From Actinomycetospora soli (lineage in GTDB: Bacteria > Actinomycetota > Actinomycetes > Mycobacteriales > Pseudonocardiaceae), in the NCBI RefSeq assembly GCF_021026295.1, contig NZ_JAJNDA010000009.1:1-64000 (forward strand): 64,000 nt of DNA. Direction: 5' to 3'. The translations under genes and the position numbers were made by a program. The first letter of the stretch is position 1. Each line of letters opens with the position of its first letter. Shown one piece after another: positions 15,814-24,022 of the stretch. The notes beneath the pieces were generated by a model. It was given only the letters and a program-made list of their open reading frames with translations. It was not told the DNA's origin and made no database searches.

Positions 15814-17049
15814 TCAGCTCATCCCAGAGGCGGCGAGCGGGTCGTAGCCCGGCGTCCGGAGCAGCGCCTGGAGCTGACGGCGGCGGACGCCGATGTTGCT
15901 GCCCTCGATGAGCGGGTAGGCCAGGGCCTCCTGCAGGTACTCCGCGAGGGGGAACCGCTCGTCGTAGGCGGTGACCCCGACGACCTGCATGAGGCGTTGG
16001 ACGACCTCGACGGCGGTCTCGGAGCCGAGGACCTTCGCGTGGAGCCCGAGTTCGAGGGCGCTCGGGTGCTGTGACATCACGGCGTCGAGGGCACGCCAGG
16101 ACAGCAGGCGGACGGCCTCGATGCGGCCCTTCGCGTCCGACAGTGCATCCGCGACCGCCTGGTGGGCGATGATCGGCTCCGCTCCACCGCGAGTCTCGGT
16201 GGTCGCGAAGCGGTGGGCGAGCTCGAAGGCCCCGCGCATCGCCGCGACGGCGAAGATGCCGATCGAGGCGCCGCTCGGCAGGAAGGCGTTCCGGGTGAGG
16301 GCGACCCCCTGCCCCTCCGCGCCGAGCAGGTTCGCGCGCGGGACGCGGACGTCGCGCAACCGCACGCGCGAGGTGAGGCAGCCGCGGAGCCCGGGGAGGT
16401 CGTAGTGCTCCTCGACCTCGAGGTGGCCGGCGAGATGCTCCCGCTCGGCGACGAGGAGGGACACACCCCCGGGGGCGCGGCAGACGATCGTCATGAGGTC
16501 GGGGCCGTCGCCGTCCCAGCCGGAGAGGTGCGAGGCCCAGGCCTTGGTGCCGTTGACGACGTAGTGGTCGCCGTCGGGGACGGCCGTCGTGGTGGTCCCC
16601 GCCGCCGGGGCCTCGGCGTCGAAGTTGGCGCTCCCGCCGGGCTCGCTGAACGCCATCGCGGCCAGGGGCGCCCCGGAGTCGGCGAGGAACGGTGCGACGA
16701 ACCGCTGCACCTGCTCCGGCGTGCCGACCTCGTAGACCGGCATGAGCGCGATCAACGGGCCCGCGAAGGAGATGGTGAAGTCGGGGCTCTGGGTCGCCCA
16801 CTCCTCGACGAAGATCGCGGCGTCGACGCCGCTGCCGGCCGCCCCGCCGACCGCGGTCGGGATGAGGCCCTTGAGGAAACCGGCGCCGACGGCCTTCTCG
16901 AACGCGGGCCGGGCGAGCAGGGCCCGGGTCAGGGGGTCGGGCTCGGCGCGCACGGCCGCCGCGAGGTCACGCAGGTGTTCCTCGGCGAACGCCCGAGCCC
17001 CCACCTTGAGCTGCTCCTGCTCCGGGCTCAACTGGAACGACACGACCAC
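15814..17049 (-). CDS. Acyl-CoA dehydrogenase family protein
   Basis: 411 aa from GTG 17049 (GAGGAGG 5 bases upstream; GTG 17043 is an alternative). FAD-dependent acyl-CoA dehydrogenase fold: N-terminal helices from SPEQEQLKVGARAFAEEHL, the middle-domain signature MAFSEPGGSANF, the beta-domain GTKAWASHLSG, and the C-terminal helical domain with LMQVVGVTAYDERFPLAEYL. It probably introduces an alpha-beta double bond into an acyl-CoA; the substrate cannot be read from sequence. It lies 119 bases downstream of an AraC-type regulator in the same direction, with tandem repeats in the gap, so regulation by that protein is likely. Confidence 0.85.
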   Translation of the reverse strand: MVVSFQLSPEQEQLKVGARAFAEEHLRDLAAAVRAEPDPLTRALLARPAFEKAVGAGFLKGLIPTAVGGAAGSGVDAAIFVEEWATQSPDFTISFAGPLIALMPVYEVGTPEQVQRFVAPFLADSGAPLAAMAFSEPGGSANFDAEAPAAGTTTTAVPDGDHYVVNGTKAWASHLSGWDGDGPDLMTIVCRAPGGVSLLVAEREHLAGHLEVEEHYDLPGLRGCLTSRVRLRDVRVPRANLLGAEGQGVALTRNAFLPSGASIGIFAVAAMRGAFELAHRFATTETRGGAEPIIAHQAVADALSDAKGRIEAVRLLSWRALDAVMSQHPSALELGLHAKVLGSETAVEVVQRLMQVVGVTAYDERFPLAEYLQEALAYPLIEGSNIGVRRRQLQALLRTPGYDPLAASGMS

Positions 17050-17140
17050 GGCGGCCTCCTCGACCTCGGCTCCTCCTGCGCAGCCTGGCCCCCGGGGTAC
17101 GCACGGTCTCGGCGTTCCGTGCACGGCGACCGTGCCGTCC

Positions 17141-17170
17141 GTGCAGGTCGGTGCAGGACGGTGCAGGTTC
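17141..17170. promoter_or_regulatory. Three tandem 10-bp repeats upstream of the acyl-CoA dehydrogenase
   Basis: GTGCAGGTCG, GTGCAGGACG and GTGCAGGTTC follow one another at 17141, 17151 and 17161. A 10-base period places each copy on the same DNA face. The last copy touches the 3' end of the AraC-type gene, and all lie 90-120 bases upstream of the dehydrogenase start: the expected place for an AraC activator site. Confidence 0.55.
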
Positions 17171-18083
17171 AGTCCCGCGCCGCCGCCCGCACCTCCCGCG
17201 GGGAGACACCGAACCGGCGACGGAAGGCGCGGGTGAACGAGGTCGGGTCGTCGAAGCCGTGCGCGGCGGCGAGCGCCGTCACCGTCGCGGTGGTGCCCGG
17301 GTCGCGCAGCATCGCCGCGCACCGGTCCAGCCGCAGCCGGCGCACGGTCGCGGCGTAGGACTCGTCGCCGTCGGCGAACAGGTTGTGCAGCGTGCGCGGC
17401 GAGACGGCGAACCGGCGGCAGACCGCACTCACCCCGAGGTCCCCGCCGAGGTGTGCCTGGACGTGGGCGAGCACGGCCGAGCGGGTCAGCCCGACCCGCT
17501 CGTCGGGCGCCGCGGTGGCGGCCGCGACGGCGCTGGTGAAGGAACGCACCAGGTCGTCGCCGCCTGCAGCGTCCTCGTCGACTGACCACAACGTCGTCAT
17601 GAGGGTGCGCACGACCGTGCCGGCGCCCTCGGCGCCGATCGGGCGTCCGAGGGCCGGACGCCGACCGGCCAAGGGCTGCGCGAGCAGGTGGTGGGGTACG
17701 CGGTAGGACACCATCTGCCACGGCCGGTCGAAGTCGAAGAAGTACGGCTCCGCGGTGTCGACCACCACGAACTGGCCCTCCTCCACCACCTCGGTCCGCC
17801 CCCGGACGGTCGTCGCGCACCGTCCGCGCAGCTGCAGGTTGACGAAGTAGAAGCCGGCGTCGGTCCGGGCGACCTCGCGGGGGCCGTGGTCGGTCCGCTG
17901 CGGCCGCGACCGGATGCGGGCCCGGTTGACGCCGGCGAGTGTGCGGGTCTCGACGGTCGCGGCGAAGCCGTCCTCGGCGAGGGTGCGGTGCGGCGTGAGC
18001 GGGACGAAGGCCTGGCAGATGACCTCGTGCCAGAAGGCGAACTGCTCGCGCGGCGCCAGCCCGCCGCTGTCCCAGAGCCCCAT
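17169..18083 (-). CDS. AraC-family transcription regulator
   Basis: 304 aa from ATG 18083. Residues 1-190 are an AraC-binding-like (cupin) sensor domain ([15 protein letters not shown], then [16 protein letters not shown]); residues about 200-300 hold two helix-turn-helix motifs ending in the AraC signature [20 protein letters not shown]. This is the architecture of regulators such as those for aromatic or aliphatic catabolism. It stands directly upstream of, and in line with, an acyl-CoA dehydrogenase; the tandem 10-bp repeats in between are the likely binding site. Ligand unknown. Confidence 0.88.
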   Translation of the reverse strand: MGLWDSGGLAPREQFAFWHEVICQAFVPLTPHRTLAEDGFAATVETRTLAGVNRARIRSRPQRTDHGPREVARTDAGFYFVNLQLRGRCATTVRGRTEVVEEGQFVVVDTAEPYFFDFDRPWQMVSYRVPHHLLAQPLAGRRPALGRPIGAEGAGTVVRTLMTTLWSVDEDAAGGDDLVRSFTSAVAAATAAPDERVGLTRSAVLAHVQAHLGGDLGVSAVCRRFAVSPRTLHNLFADGDESYAATVRRLRLDRCAAMLRDPGTTATVTALAAAHGFDDPTSFTRAFRRRFGVSPREVRAAARD

Positions 18084-18122
18084 GGGCCCACCTCAACGCA
18101 TCGGTCGTCGACGCGACAAGGG

Positions 18123-18663
18123 TCAGACCGTCGGGACGGTGCCGCCGTCGATGACGTACTCCGCGCCGACGATCGCCGTGGCGCGATCGGAGACCAGGAA
18201 GCCGACCAGGTCTGCGATCTCCTCGGGCCGCGCGAACCGACCGAGGGGCACGCCCCCCAGGGAGTCGAGGATCTGCTGCTTCGCCGCGTCGCGGGTGATG
18301 GCGTTGCCCTCGGCGATCCGGTCCACGAACTGCTCGTAGGCCTCGGTCTCGATCCCGCCGGGGCTGACGGCGTCGACCCGGATCCCCGCGGGGCGAGCTC
18401 GTTCGCCAGCCCCTTGCTGTACGTGCGCAGGGCCGCCTTCGCCGCCGCGTACGCCAGGGACGCGTCGTACTGCGGCAGTTCCCGTTGGATCGAGGTGGTG
18501 TGCACGACGACGCCCGACCCGGCCTCGAGCATGGCCGGGAGGAGCGCCCGGTCGAGCCGGACCGCGCCGAGGAGGTTGAGGTCCAGCTCGGCGAGCCACT
18601 GGTCGTCGGTGATCACCGCGAAGCCGCCGGGCGCCCGTCGAGGCGATCACGATCGTTGCCCAT
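18123..18663 (-). pseudogene. Broken SDR oxidoreductase (internal deletion plus frameshifts)
   Basis: Fragments of one short-chain dehydrogenase are spread over three frames. From ATG 18663 a one-base shift is needed to read TIVIASTGA (start of the Rossmann fold). About 85-90 codons, including the rest of the cofactor domain, are then missing, and the sequence resumes with [18 protein letters not shown] near 18630. It runs through the active-site region ([19 protein letters not shown]) to [10 protein letters not shown] single-base loss in a C4 run at 18384-18387 shifts the frame again before [17 protein letters not shown] and a normal end, [14 protein letters not shown]. With the cofactor domain gone it cannot be a working enzyme. 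It lies downstream of a second broken gene. Confidence 0.8.
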
Positions 18664-18674
18664 GGGTCGTCCCC

Positions 18675-18918
18675 TCAGGACTCGTGGCCGGCGATGACGA
18701 GCTCGGCCACGAGGTCGTCCCGCAGCGCGAACCGGTAGTCGAGCTCGGCGACGCCACCTGGGAACGTGCCCTCGAGCCGGACGGTGACCACCGCGTGGGT
18801 GTCGTCGACGCGGCGGGCGCCGATCGGCGTCGTCGTCGTCACCGGCGACGTGGGCGGCCATGAAGTCGCGGACGGTTCTCGGGAGCGAGTCGGAGCGCAG
18901 GGCGATGTTCTCGGTCAT
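18675..18918 (-). pseudogene. Broken NTF2/SnoaL-like protein
   Basis: From ATG 18918 the frame gives a plausible N-terminus (LPRTVRDFMAAHVAGDDD) and then degenerates. The following bases in another frame read GARRVDDTHAVVTVRLEG, AELDYRFALRDDLVAEL and a stop at 18675, the usual C-terminal half of an NTF2-like (SnoaL-like) protein. About 40 residues are missing at the junction, which falls in a CGTCGTCGTC run near 18830. NTF2-like proteins of this sort are commonly encoded just before an SDR oxidoreductase and divergent from a MerR regulator, exactly as here; both targets are decayed while the regulator is intact. Confidence 0.75.
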
Positions 18919-18963
18919 GGGCCCACCGTGTGGCCTCGCGAGGCGGGAGGGTCGAGGCGTGGA

Positions 18964-18980
18964 CTCTCCCCCGGGGAGAG
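18964..18980. promoter_or_regulatory. MerR-type operator
   Basis: CTCTCCCC-C-GGGGAGAG is a perfect 8-base inverted repeat with one central base, 17 bases before the MerR start and 46 bases before the broken NTF2-like gene. MerR-family regulators bind such dyads inside a long promoter spacer. No second copy was seen elsewhere in the window. Confidence 0.7.
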
Positions 18981-18996
18981 GGTCCAGGCTGCAGGA

Positions 18997-19791
18997 GTGC
19001 TGACCATCGGGGAGTTCTCGCAGCTGACCCACCTGAGCGTGCGGACGCTGCGCCGCTACCACGAGGCGAGCCTGCTCGAGCCCGCCGTGGTCGACGAGGC
19101 CACCGGCTACCGCTACTACGCGGTGGAGCAGATCCCGACCGCGCAGGTCATCCAGCGGCTGCGGGAGCTCGACGTCCCCCTGGGCGACGTCCGGCGGATC
19201 CTGCGGACCCCCGACCCGGAGGTCCGGGCGACGCTGGTCGCCGACCACCTGGGGCGCCTCGAGGACGAGCTCGCGCGGACGCGGGCCGCGGTCGTCTCGC
19301 TCCGCCGCCTGCTCCGGCCCGACCCCGCGCCGCTCGACGTCGAGCTGCGCGCCGAGCCCGGCCGGACGGTCGCGGCGGTGGAGGGCGTCCTCGCGCACCA
19401 CGAGGTGGAGAGCTGGTTCGCCGGCGCCGTCGCCGAGCTGGACGCGGCCGTCGGCCTCGCCGCGGCCGGGCCCCTCGGCGGCACCTACGAGAACGCCCTC
19501 TTCCAGCAGGAGCGCGGCCACGCCCTCCTGTACCTGCCGACCGCGGCGCCGCCGCGCACCGGACGCGTGCACCCCGCGGACCTGCCGCCGGTGGAACTGG
19601 CCGTCACCACGCACGTCGGCGAGCACGACGGCATCGAGGTCACGTACGGCCAGCTCGGGACCTGGGTCGTGGAGAACGCGATGGCGGTGGCCGGGCCGGT
19701 GCGGGAGCGCTACCTCGTCGGGCCGCGGGACGACCCCGACCCGGCCGCCTGGCGCACCGAGATCGGGTGGCCGGTCTTCCGGGTCGGCTGA
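18997..19791 (+). CDS. MerR-family regulator with effector-binding domain
   Basis: 264 aa from GTG 18997, giving the standard MerR beginning LTIGEFSQLTHLSVRTLRRY. Winged helix-turn-helix at 1-70, dimerisation coiled coil at about 75-110, then a GyrI-like ligand-binding domain (about 120-264; VTYGQLGTWVVENAMAV). Such regulators sense drugs or metabolites and twist a promoter with a long spacer; the dyad at 18964-18980 is the obvious site. The two genes it would control on the other strand are broken, so the protein is now an orphan regulator or controls only itself. Confidence 0.87.
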   Translation: MLTIGEFSQLTHLSVRTLRRYHEASLLEPAVVDEATGYRYYAVEQIPTAQVIQRLRELDVPLGDVRRILRTPDPEVRATLVADHLGRLEDELARTRAAVVSLRRLLRPDPAPLDVELRAEPGRTVAAVEGVLAHHEVESWFAGAVAELDAAVGLAAAGPLGGTYENALFQQERGHALLYLPTAAPPRTGRVHPADLPPVELAVTTHVGEHDGIEVTYGQLGTWVVENAMAVAGPVRERYLVGPRDDPDPAAWRTEIGWPVFRVG

Positions 19792-19848
19792 TCACGGGCG
19801 ACCCCACGGCCGCGACACCTTCCACCTCGTGGAGCAGGAGGAGTCGTC

Positions 19849-20139
19849 ATGAGCACGACGGAGCAGATCCTCGCGATCGTCGGGTCGGTCCCGCCGGGGC
19901 GGGCGACCACCTACGGCGCGATCGCCGACGTCGTCGAGGGCGCGAGCGCGCGCAGCGTGGGACACGTGCTGCGCACGGACGGCCACGACGTGCCGTGGTG
20001 GCGGGTCGTCACGGCGGGCGGTCGTCCCGCGCCCGGGGTCGAGGCCACCGCGTACGAGCGCTTCCGTCCGGAGGGGACCCCGCTGGTCCCGACCGGCGAC
20101 GGGGGTTACGCGGTCGACGTCGCGGCCGCGATGTGGTGA
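19849..20139 (+). CDS. Alkyltransferase-like DNA repair protein (ATL)
   Basis: 96 aa, the size of the DNA-binding domain of O6-methylguanine-DNA methyltransferase. It keeps the Tyr of TTYG (22) and the Arg finger (Arg35 in SARSVG), but the active-site PCHR is PWWR at 49-52: Trp50 replaces the catalytic Cys. That marks it as an alkyltransferase-like protein, which binds O6-alkylguanine and hands it to nucleotide excision repair instead of removing the alkyl group itself. The 3' end overlaps the convergent LLM gene by 34 bases. Confidence 0.9.
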   Translation: MSTTEQILAIVGSVPPGRATTYGAIADVVEGASARSVGHVLRTDGHDVPWWRVVTAGGRPAPGVEATAYERFRPEGTPLVPTGDGGYAVDVAAAMW

Positions 20140-21179
20140 GGCGGCCGGAGACCGCGGACGAGGTCGATCGCGCGGCCGAGCGTGGTGAGGCGCTCGTCGA
20201 GGGTGTCGCCGGCCGGGTAGAGCCGGACCGTGTCGACGCCCGCGTCGGACCACACCCGCAGGCGCTCGCGGACCCTGTCCTCGGTGCCGATCAGCGTCGT
20301 GGCCAGCACCATCGCGTCGGGGACCAGCTCGGCGGCGCCGTCCCGGTCGCCCGCCTGCCACCGGTCGCGCACGGCCACGGCGACGTCGGCGAAGCCCTGA
20401 CGGGCGTAGGCGTCGTGGTAGAAGTTCGTGCTCGCCGTGCCCATGCCGCCGAGCGAGAAGGCGAGCCCCTTCCGCCGCGCGGCGATCATGCCCGCGAGCT
20501 CGTCCTCGTCGTCGGCGAAGGCGACCTCGGCCCCCTGGCAGACGGTCAGGTCCCGCCGCTCGCGCCCGGCCGCCGCGAGCCCGGCGTCGAGGTGCTCGAG
20601 GTAGGCCGCGGCGCCCTCGGGGACGAAGCTGGTGCCGAGCCAGCCGTCCGCGACCTCCCCGGTCAGGGCGAGCATGCGCGGCGAGAGCGAGGCGACGTAG
20701 ACCGGGATGTCGGGGTTCGCGCGCGTCGAGAGCCGCATCGGGCGGCCCTCGCCGTCGGGCCGCGGGATCGTGATCGAGCGTCCCGCGAACTGCACCTTCT
20801 CGCCCGCGAACACCTGGCGGACCACCGCGATCGTCTCGCGCATCCGGGTCCGCGGACGGTCGAAGGGCACGCCGTGCAGGCCCTCGAGGACCTGCGGTCC
20901 GGAAGCCCCGAGGCCGAGGGAGAAGCGGCCGCCCGAGAGCTCCGCGAGCGTGAGCGCGGCCTGTGCGATCGCGACCGGGGACCGGGTGCCGAGCGGGATC
21001 ACCCCGCTGCCGAGCCGCATCCGTCGCGTGCGCGCCGCGAGGAACCCGAGCGTCGACACCGCGTCGCTGCCCCAGGCCTCGGCCACCCAGCACTCGTCGA
21101 GCCCCAGGTTCTCGGCCTCGACGACGAAGGTGGCGAGCTCGGGGTCGGAGGACGCCTCGACGGTCGTGGCCGTCCTCAT
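20106..21179 (-). CDS. LLM-class (F420- or FMN-dependent) oxidoreductase
   Basis: 357 aa from ATG 21179, which overlaps the stop of the upstream SRPBCC gene by 4 bases. Luciferase-like TIM barrel: ECWVAEAWGSDAVSTLGFLA near 30, RMRLGSGVIPLGTRSP near 60, and GRFSLGLGASGPQVLEGLHG near 90 (the phosphate-binding turn of F420-type members). In actinobacteria most members of this subgroup use coenzyme F420 in redox of secondary metabolites or xenobiotics; FMN use cannot be excluded. Coupled with an SRPBCC protein, and 0.5 kb from a lactonase-like hydrolase. Confidence 0.85.
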   Translation of the reverse strand: MRTATTVEASSDPELATFVVEAENLGLDECWVAEAWGSDAVSTLGFLAARTRRMRLGSGVIPLGTRSPVAIAQAALTLAELSGGRFSLGLGASGPQVLEGLHGVPFDRPRTRMRETIAVVRQVFAGEKVQFAGRSITIPRPDGEGRPMRLSTRANPDIPVYVASLSPRMLALTGEVADGWLGTSFVPEGAAAYLEHLDAGLAAAGRERRDLTVCQGAEVAFADDEDELAGMIAARRKGLAFSLGGMGTASTNFYHDAYARQGFADVAVAVRDRWQAGDRDGAAELVPDAMVLATTLIGTEDRVRERLRVWSDAGVDTVRLYPAGDTLDERLTTLGRAIDLVRGLRPPHHIAAATSTA

Positions 21180-21682
21180 CCGGCGGCCTCCGCCTCGGCG
21201 CGGATCGACTCCAGGGTGTGGGTGATCGCGGCCTCGAACTCGCGGAGCCGCACGAAGACGATCTTCTGCTCCTTGTCCGGCATGGCGTCGATCGCGCGGC
21301 TCAGCCCGGACCGGCCCGGGCCCATGCGGGCCCGCTGGATCAGCCGCGTGCCGCCGTCGTCGGGAACGAGCTCGAAGCTCCACCGCGCCGACGGCGCGTC
21401 CTCGCCGTCCATCTCCCAGGCGAAGCGCGTCGGCGCCTCGCACTCCACGACGGTGCCCTCGACCGACCAGGTGCCCAGCGAGGGGTGCGCGTTGTGCCCG
21501 ACGAAGCGGGCGCCCGCGGCCGGACCGTCGGAGCGCCACGACAGCGACACGAGCTCGGTGCTCCGCGCCGGCATCCGCTCGAGCTCGGCCACGAGCGGCC
21601 ACACCCGCTCGGGCGCGGCGGCGATCCAGGTGTCCGCGGACACCTCGGGCTGGTCGGCGTAGCGCGCTCCGGTCCACTCCAT
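21176..21682 (-). CDS. SRPBCC-fold ligand-binding protein
   Basis: 168 aa from ATG 21682. Polyketide cyclase/dehydrase-type START-like fold: SADTWIAAAPERVWPLVAELERMP at the start, then GARFVGHNAHPSLGTW, then a strand pair RWSFELVPDDGGTRLIQ and a long C-terminal helix. Such proteins bind hydrophobic small molecules in a deep cavity. No catalytic residues are recognisable. Overlap with the LLM oxidoreductase gene implies co-translation, perhaps on the same substrate. Confidence 0.8.
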   Translation of the reverse strand: MEWTGARYADQPEVSADTWIAAAPERVWPLVAELERMPARSTELVSLSWRSDGPAAGARFVGHNAHPSLGTWSVEGTVVECEAPTRFAWEMDGEDAPSARWSFELVPDDGGTRLIQRARMGPGRSGLSRAIDAMPDKEQKIVFVRLREFEAAITHTLESIRAEAEAAG

Positions 21683-21714
21683 GGAAGGAGCGTAGAGGGC
21701 TGAGTTTCTCGTGG

Positions 21715-22689
21715 CTACTCAGATGTGAAGTACCGCCGCGGGTTGTCCACCATCATCGTCGTGATCTGGGCGTCGGTGACCCCGGCGGCACGCAGGGCGG
21801 GCAGCACGTCGCGGCTGATGTGCTCGTAGTGCCAGTTGGGTGCGGCGGCCCGCAGGGCCCGCTGGGTCTCCTCCCCGGCGTAGAAGTCGATGTAGCAGGA
21901 CGCGTCGTGGGACAGCGCGATCCGGTCCGCGTAGCCCTCTTCGCACAGCGCGGCGATCGTCGCGACCCGCCGGTCGGTGGTGTTGTACTTGTCCAGCCCG
22001 AAGCGGTCGCAGCCCAGCGTGGCGCCGCGGTCGGCCAGCGAGCGCAGGTAGTCCAGGTCGTTGGAGTCGCCCGCGTGGCCGACCACGACCTTCGTCAGGT
22101 CGACGCCGGCGGCGGCGTAGAAGTCGAGCGCGAGCGTGCCGGTACGGTGCGCGGCGTTGGTGTGCACCGTGATCGGCACCCCGGTCTCGCGGTGCGCCGT
22201 CGCGATCGCGGCGTGGACGCGCTGCTGGTCCGGCGTCAGCCCGATCTCCTCGACGACGCCCTTGAGCAGGGCGGCCTTCACGTCGGTGCCGCCGATGCCC
22301 TCGCGGATGTCGCGCAGGAACATCGCGGTCAGGGGCTCGTCGCCGCCGAACGGCGTGCCCGGCCCGCGGTTCTGCAGCTGGCGGGGCAGCTCGGCGAACG
22401 TGTAGAGCCCCGTGGCGACGACGATGTTGAGGTCGACCTCGGCGTTCACCCGGGCCACCCGCGGGACGTAGCGGCCGAGCCCGACGACCGTCGGGTCGAC
22501 GATGGTCTCGACCCCGAGCTCCCGGAGCCGGCGCAGCTTCGTGATCGCGTCCGCGACGCGCAGCTCCTCGTCCCAGTAGTCCGCGCCGTAGTTGGCGAGC
22601 AGGTCCGGGGTGAGGACGAAGACGTGCTCGTGCATGAGGGTCGTCCCGAGCTGCGCCGCGTCGACGGGGCCGCGCACCGTGTCCACCAT
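21715..22689 (-). CDS. Phosphotriesterase-like metal-dependent hydrolase (PLL family)
   Basis: 324 aa from ATG 22689. Amidohydrolase superfamily with a binuclear metal site: MHEHVF (two His, residues 19-22), a Lys for carbamylation in ALLKGVVEE, His in VHTNAAHRTG and GHAGDSND, and the terminal Asp in SHDASC. Members of this family are usually lactonases that act on acyl-homoserine or other lactones, with weak phosphotriesterase activity. The extended loop near residues 95-110 resembles the actinobacterial and mycobacterial forms. It lies just upstream of the SRPBCC/LLM pair and in the same direction (32-base gap). Confidence 0.87.
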   Translation of the reverse strand: MVDTVRGPVDAAQLGTTLMHEHVFVLTPDLLANYGADYWDEELRVADAITKLRRLRELGVETIVDPTVVGLGRYVPRVARVNAEVDLNIVVATGLYTFAELPRQLQNRGPGTPFGGDEPLTAMFLRDIREGIGGTDVKAALLKGVVEEIGLTPDQQRVHAAIATAHRETGVPITVHTNAAHRTGTLALDFYAAAGVDLTKVVVGHAGDSNDLDYLRSLADRGATLGCDRFGLDKYNTTDRRVATIAALCEEGYADRIALSHDASCYIDFYAGEETQRALRAAAPNWHYEHISRDVLPALRAAGVTDAQITTMMVDNPRRYFTSE

Positions 22690-22723
22690 GGCGCCATCGT
22701 CGCGCGGGCGCGGCGGAGGTCGC

Positions 22724-23650
22724 TCAGCGGTGCCGGGCGGCGAGGGTGAGCAGGCGGCGCAGCCGACCGGCGAGCGCGTCCTTCGACAGCGGCGGCTCGG
22801 CCCGGGTCGCGAGCTCGGGCAGACCGAGGTCGGGGTGGGCGAGGCGCAGCCGACCCGCCGCGGCGAGCCCGGCCGGGATCGCGACGCCGGCCCGCTCCAG
22901 GGTCGCGAACGCCTCCGCGACCGCCGCGCCCGCCCGGGAGGCGGCGACGGTGGCCCGCGCGTCGTTGGCGGACGCGCGGCCGTCGGTGTCCTCCGGCGGC
23001 GCGACCCCCGCGACCTCGGCGGTGCCGCGCCCGCCGCAGGTGGTGAGGAGCAGGGCGACCTCGGTCGGTTCCGCGACCGTCAACCGCGTCCCGGAGCCCT
23101 GTCGACGGGCCCGGACGCCGAGCCGCAGGCCGAGCTCGGCGAGCGCGAGCGCGGCCGCCGGGGCGGGACAGTCCAGGGTGACCGCGCCGTCGGCCAGCGC
23201 GCCCCGCGCGAGCAGGGCGCCGCGCCACGTGGCGACCGCCCCGGGCAACGACCCGCCGGTCAGCCAGTCCGGCGGGGTCGGCAGCGGGCGGCCCCGACTG
23301 TCGACGAGGCCGAGCCGGACCGCCAGCGGGTCACCGGTCGAGGTGTCCGGGCCGACGTCCACCCGCCACCGGTCCCGCGCCGCGTCGCCGTGGACCGTGC
23401 CGTCGTCGGCGCCGAGGCGGGTGAGGAGCGAGACGAGGCGGGAGGCCGCCTCGGGGGTGTCGAGGTCGGCCGCGAGCGTGCCGCGGCGGTACCGGGCGCC
23501 GGACCACCGGACGACGGCCGCCGCCTCGGCGCCCGCGTCGCGGTCGCGGGCGGGCGGGGCGACCCCGGCCAGCGCGGCGACGACCGCTCGCGTGTGCGCG
23601 GAGCGGACGGGGGCGGGTGCGGGCGCGTCCTGCCGTCCGGCCGTGCTCAT
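22724..23650 (-). CDS. Diverged WhiA-like protein
   Basis: 308 aa from ATG 23650. It follows WhiA from end to end: LAADLDTPEAASRLVSLL in the LAGLIDADG-like N-domain; GLVDSRGRPL, GAVATWRGALLARGALAD and DCPAPAAALALAELGLRLGV in the middle; and a C-terminal helix-turn-helix, GRLRLAHPDLGLPELATRAE then PLSKDALAGRLRRLL. True WhiA (about 325 aa) is encoded with rapZ, yvcK and gap; none of these is here, and the conserved basic stretch and N-terminus differ. It is therefore probably a second, specialised copy. WhiA is a DNA-binding developmental regulator in actinobacteria; a role in transcription is inferred. Confidence 0.75.
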   Translation of the reverse strand: MSTAGRQDAPAPAPVRSAHTRAVVAALAGVAPPARDRDAGAEAAAVVRWSGARYRRGTLAADLDTPEAASRLVSLLTRLGADDGTVHGDAARDRWRVDVGPDTSTGDPLAVRLGLVDSRGRPLPTPPDWLTGGSLPGAVATWRGALLARGALADGAVTLDCPAPAAALALAELGLRLGVRARRQGSGTRLTVAEPTEVALLLTTCGGRGTAEVAGVAPPEDTDGRASANDARATVAASRAGAAVAEAFATLERAGVAIPAGLAAAGRLRLAHPDLGLPELATRAEPPLSKDALAGRLRRLLTLAARHR

Positions 23651-24022
23651 CCGCTCGCCTCCTCCCGTCCGTCGCGCCGTGGGACTCACGGCAGCGTCAC
23701 ACACGAGAACGCGCGACGGCCGAGGGGGCTGCTGCCCACGCGACGAGGCGGACATCCACCCGAACGTGTGTCCGGGCCCCGGCGGAGCACCCTGCAGGGG
23801 GACGTGCGGCGGCGGTCGGCGACGACGCTGGGCCGACCGTGCGGCGCGGCGCGCGGGGACGCCTCGCCCAGTCCGGGCGTGCCGGTGACCGCATGCCGTC
23901 GGACCACTCGATCGGTGGATCACCCTGCCGTGCGGGAGGCGCGCCGGGGTCCCCGATCCGCGTCACCGGCCCGGCTATACCTGGACCGTCCGTGATCGAG
24001 GAGACCCGGGAGGGCCGACGCC
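23651..24022. other. 372-base gap between divergent WhiA-like and Clp-N genes
   Basis: No convincing small gene is visible. A possible -10, TATACC (23975-23980, in the context GGCTATACC), lies 43 bases before the GTG at 24023; the -35 is unclear. GC-rich, without repeats that stand out. Confidence 0.35.

Noticed and set aside
18123-18663. Single sequencing-error frameshift in an otherwise intact SDR gene
   Set aside because: The C-run frameshift alone could be an error, but the missing cofactor domain and the neighbouring broken gene show real decay.
22724-23650. LAGLIDADG homing endonuclease
   Set aside because: The fold signal comes from the WhiA N-domain; the C-terminal WhiA helix-turn-helix is present and the nuclease motif is absent.
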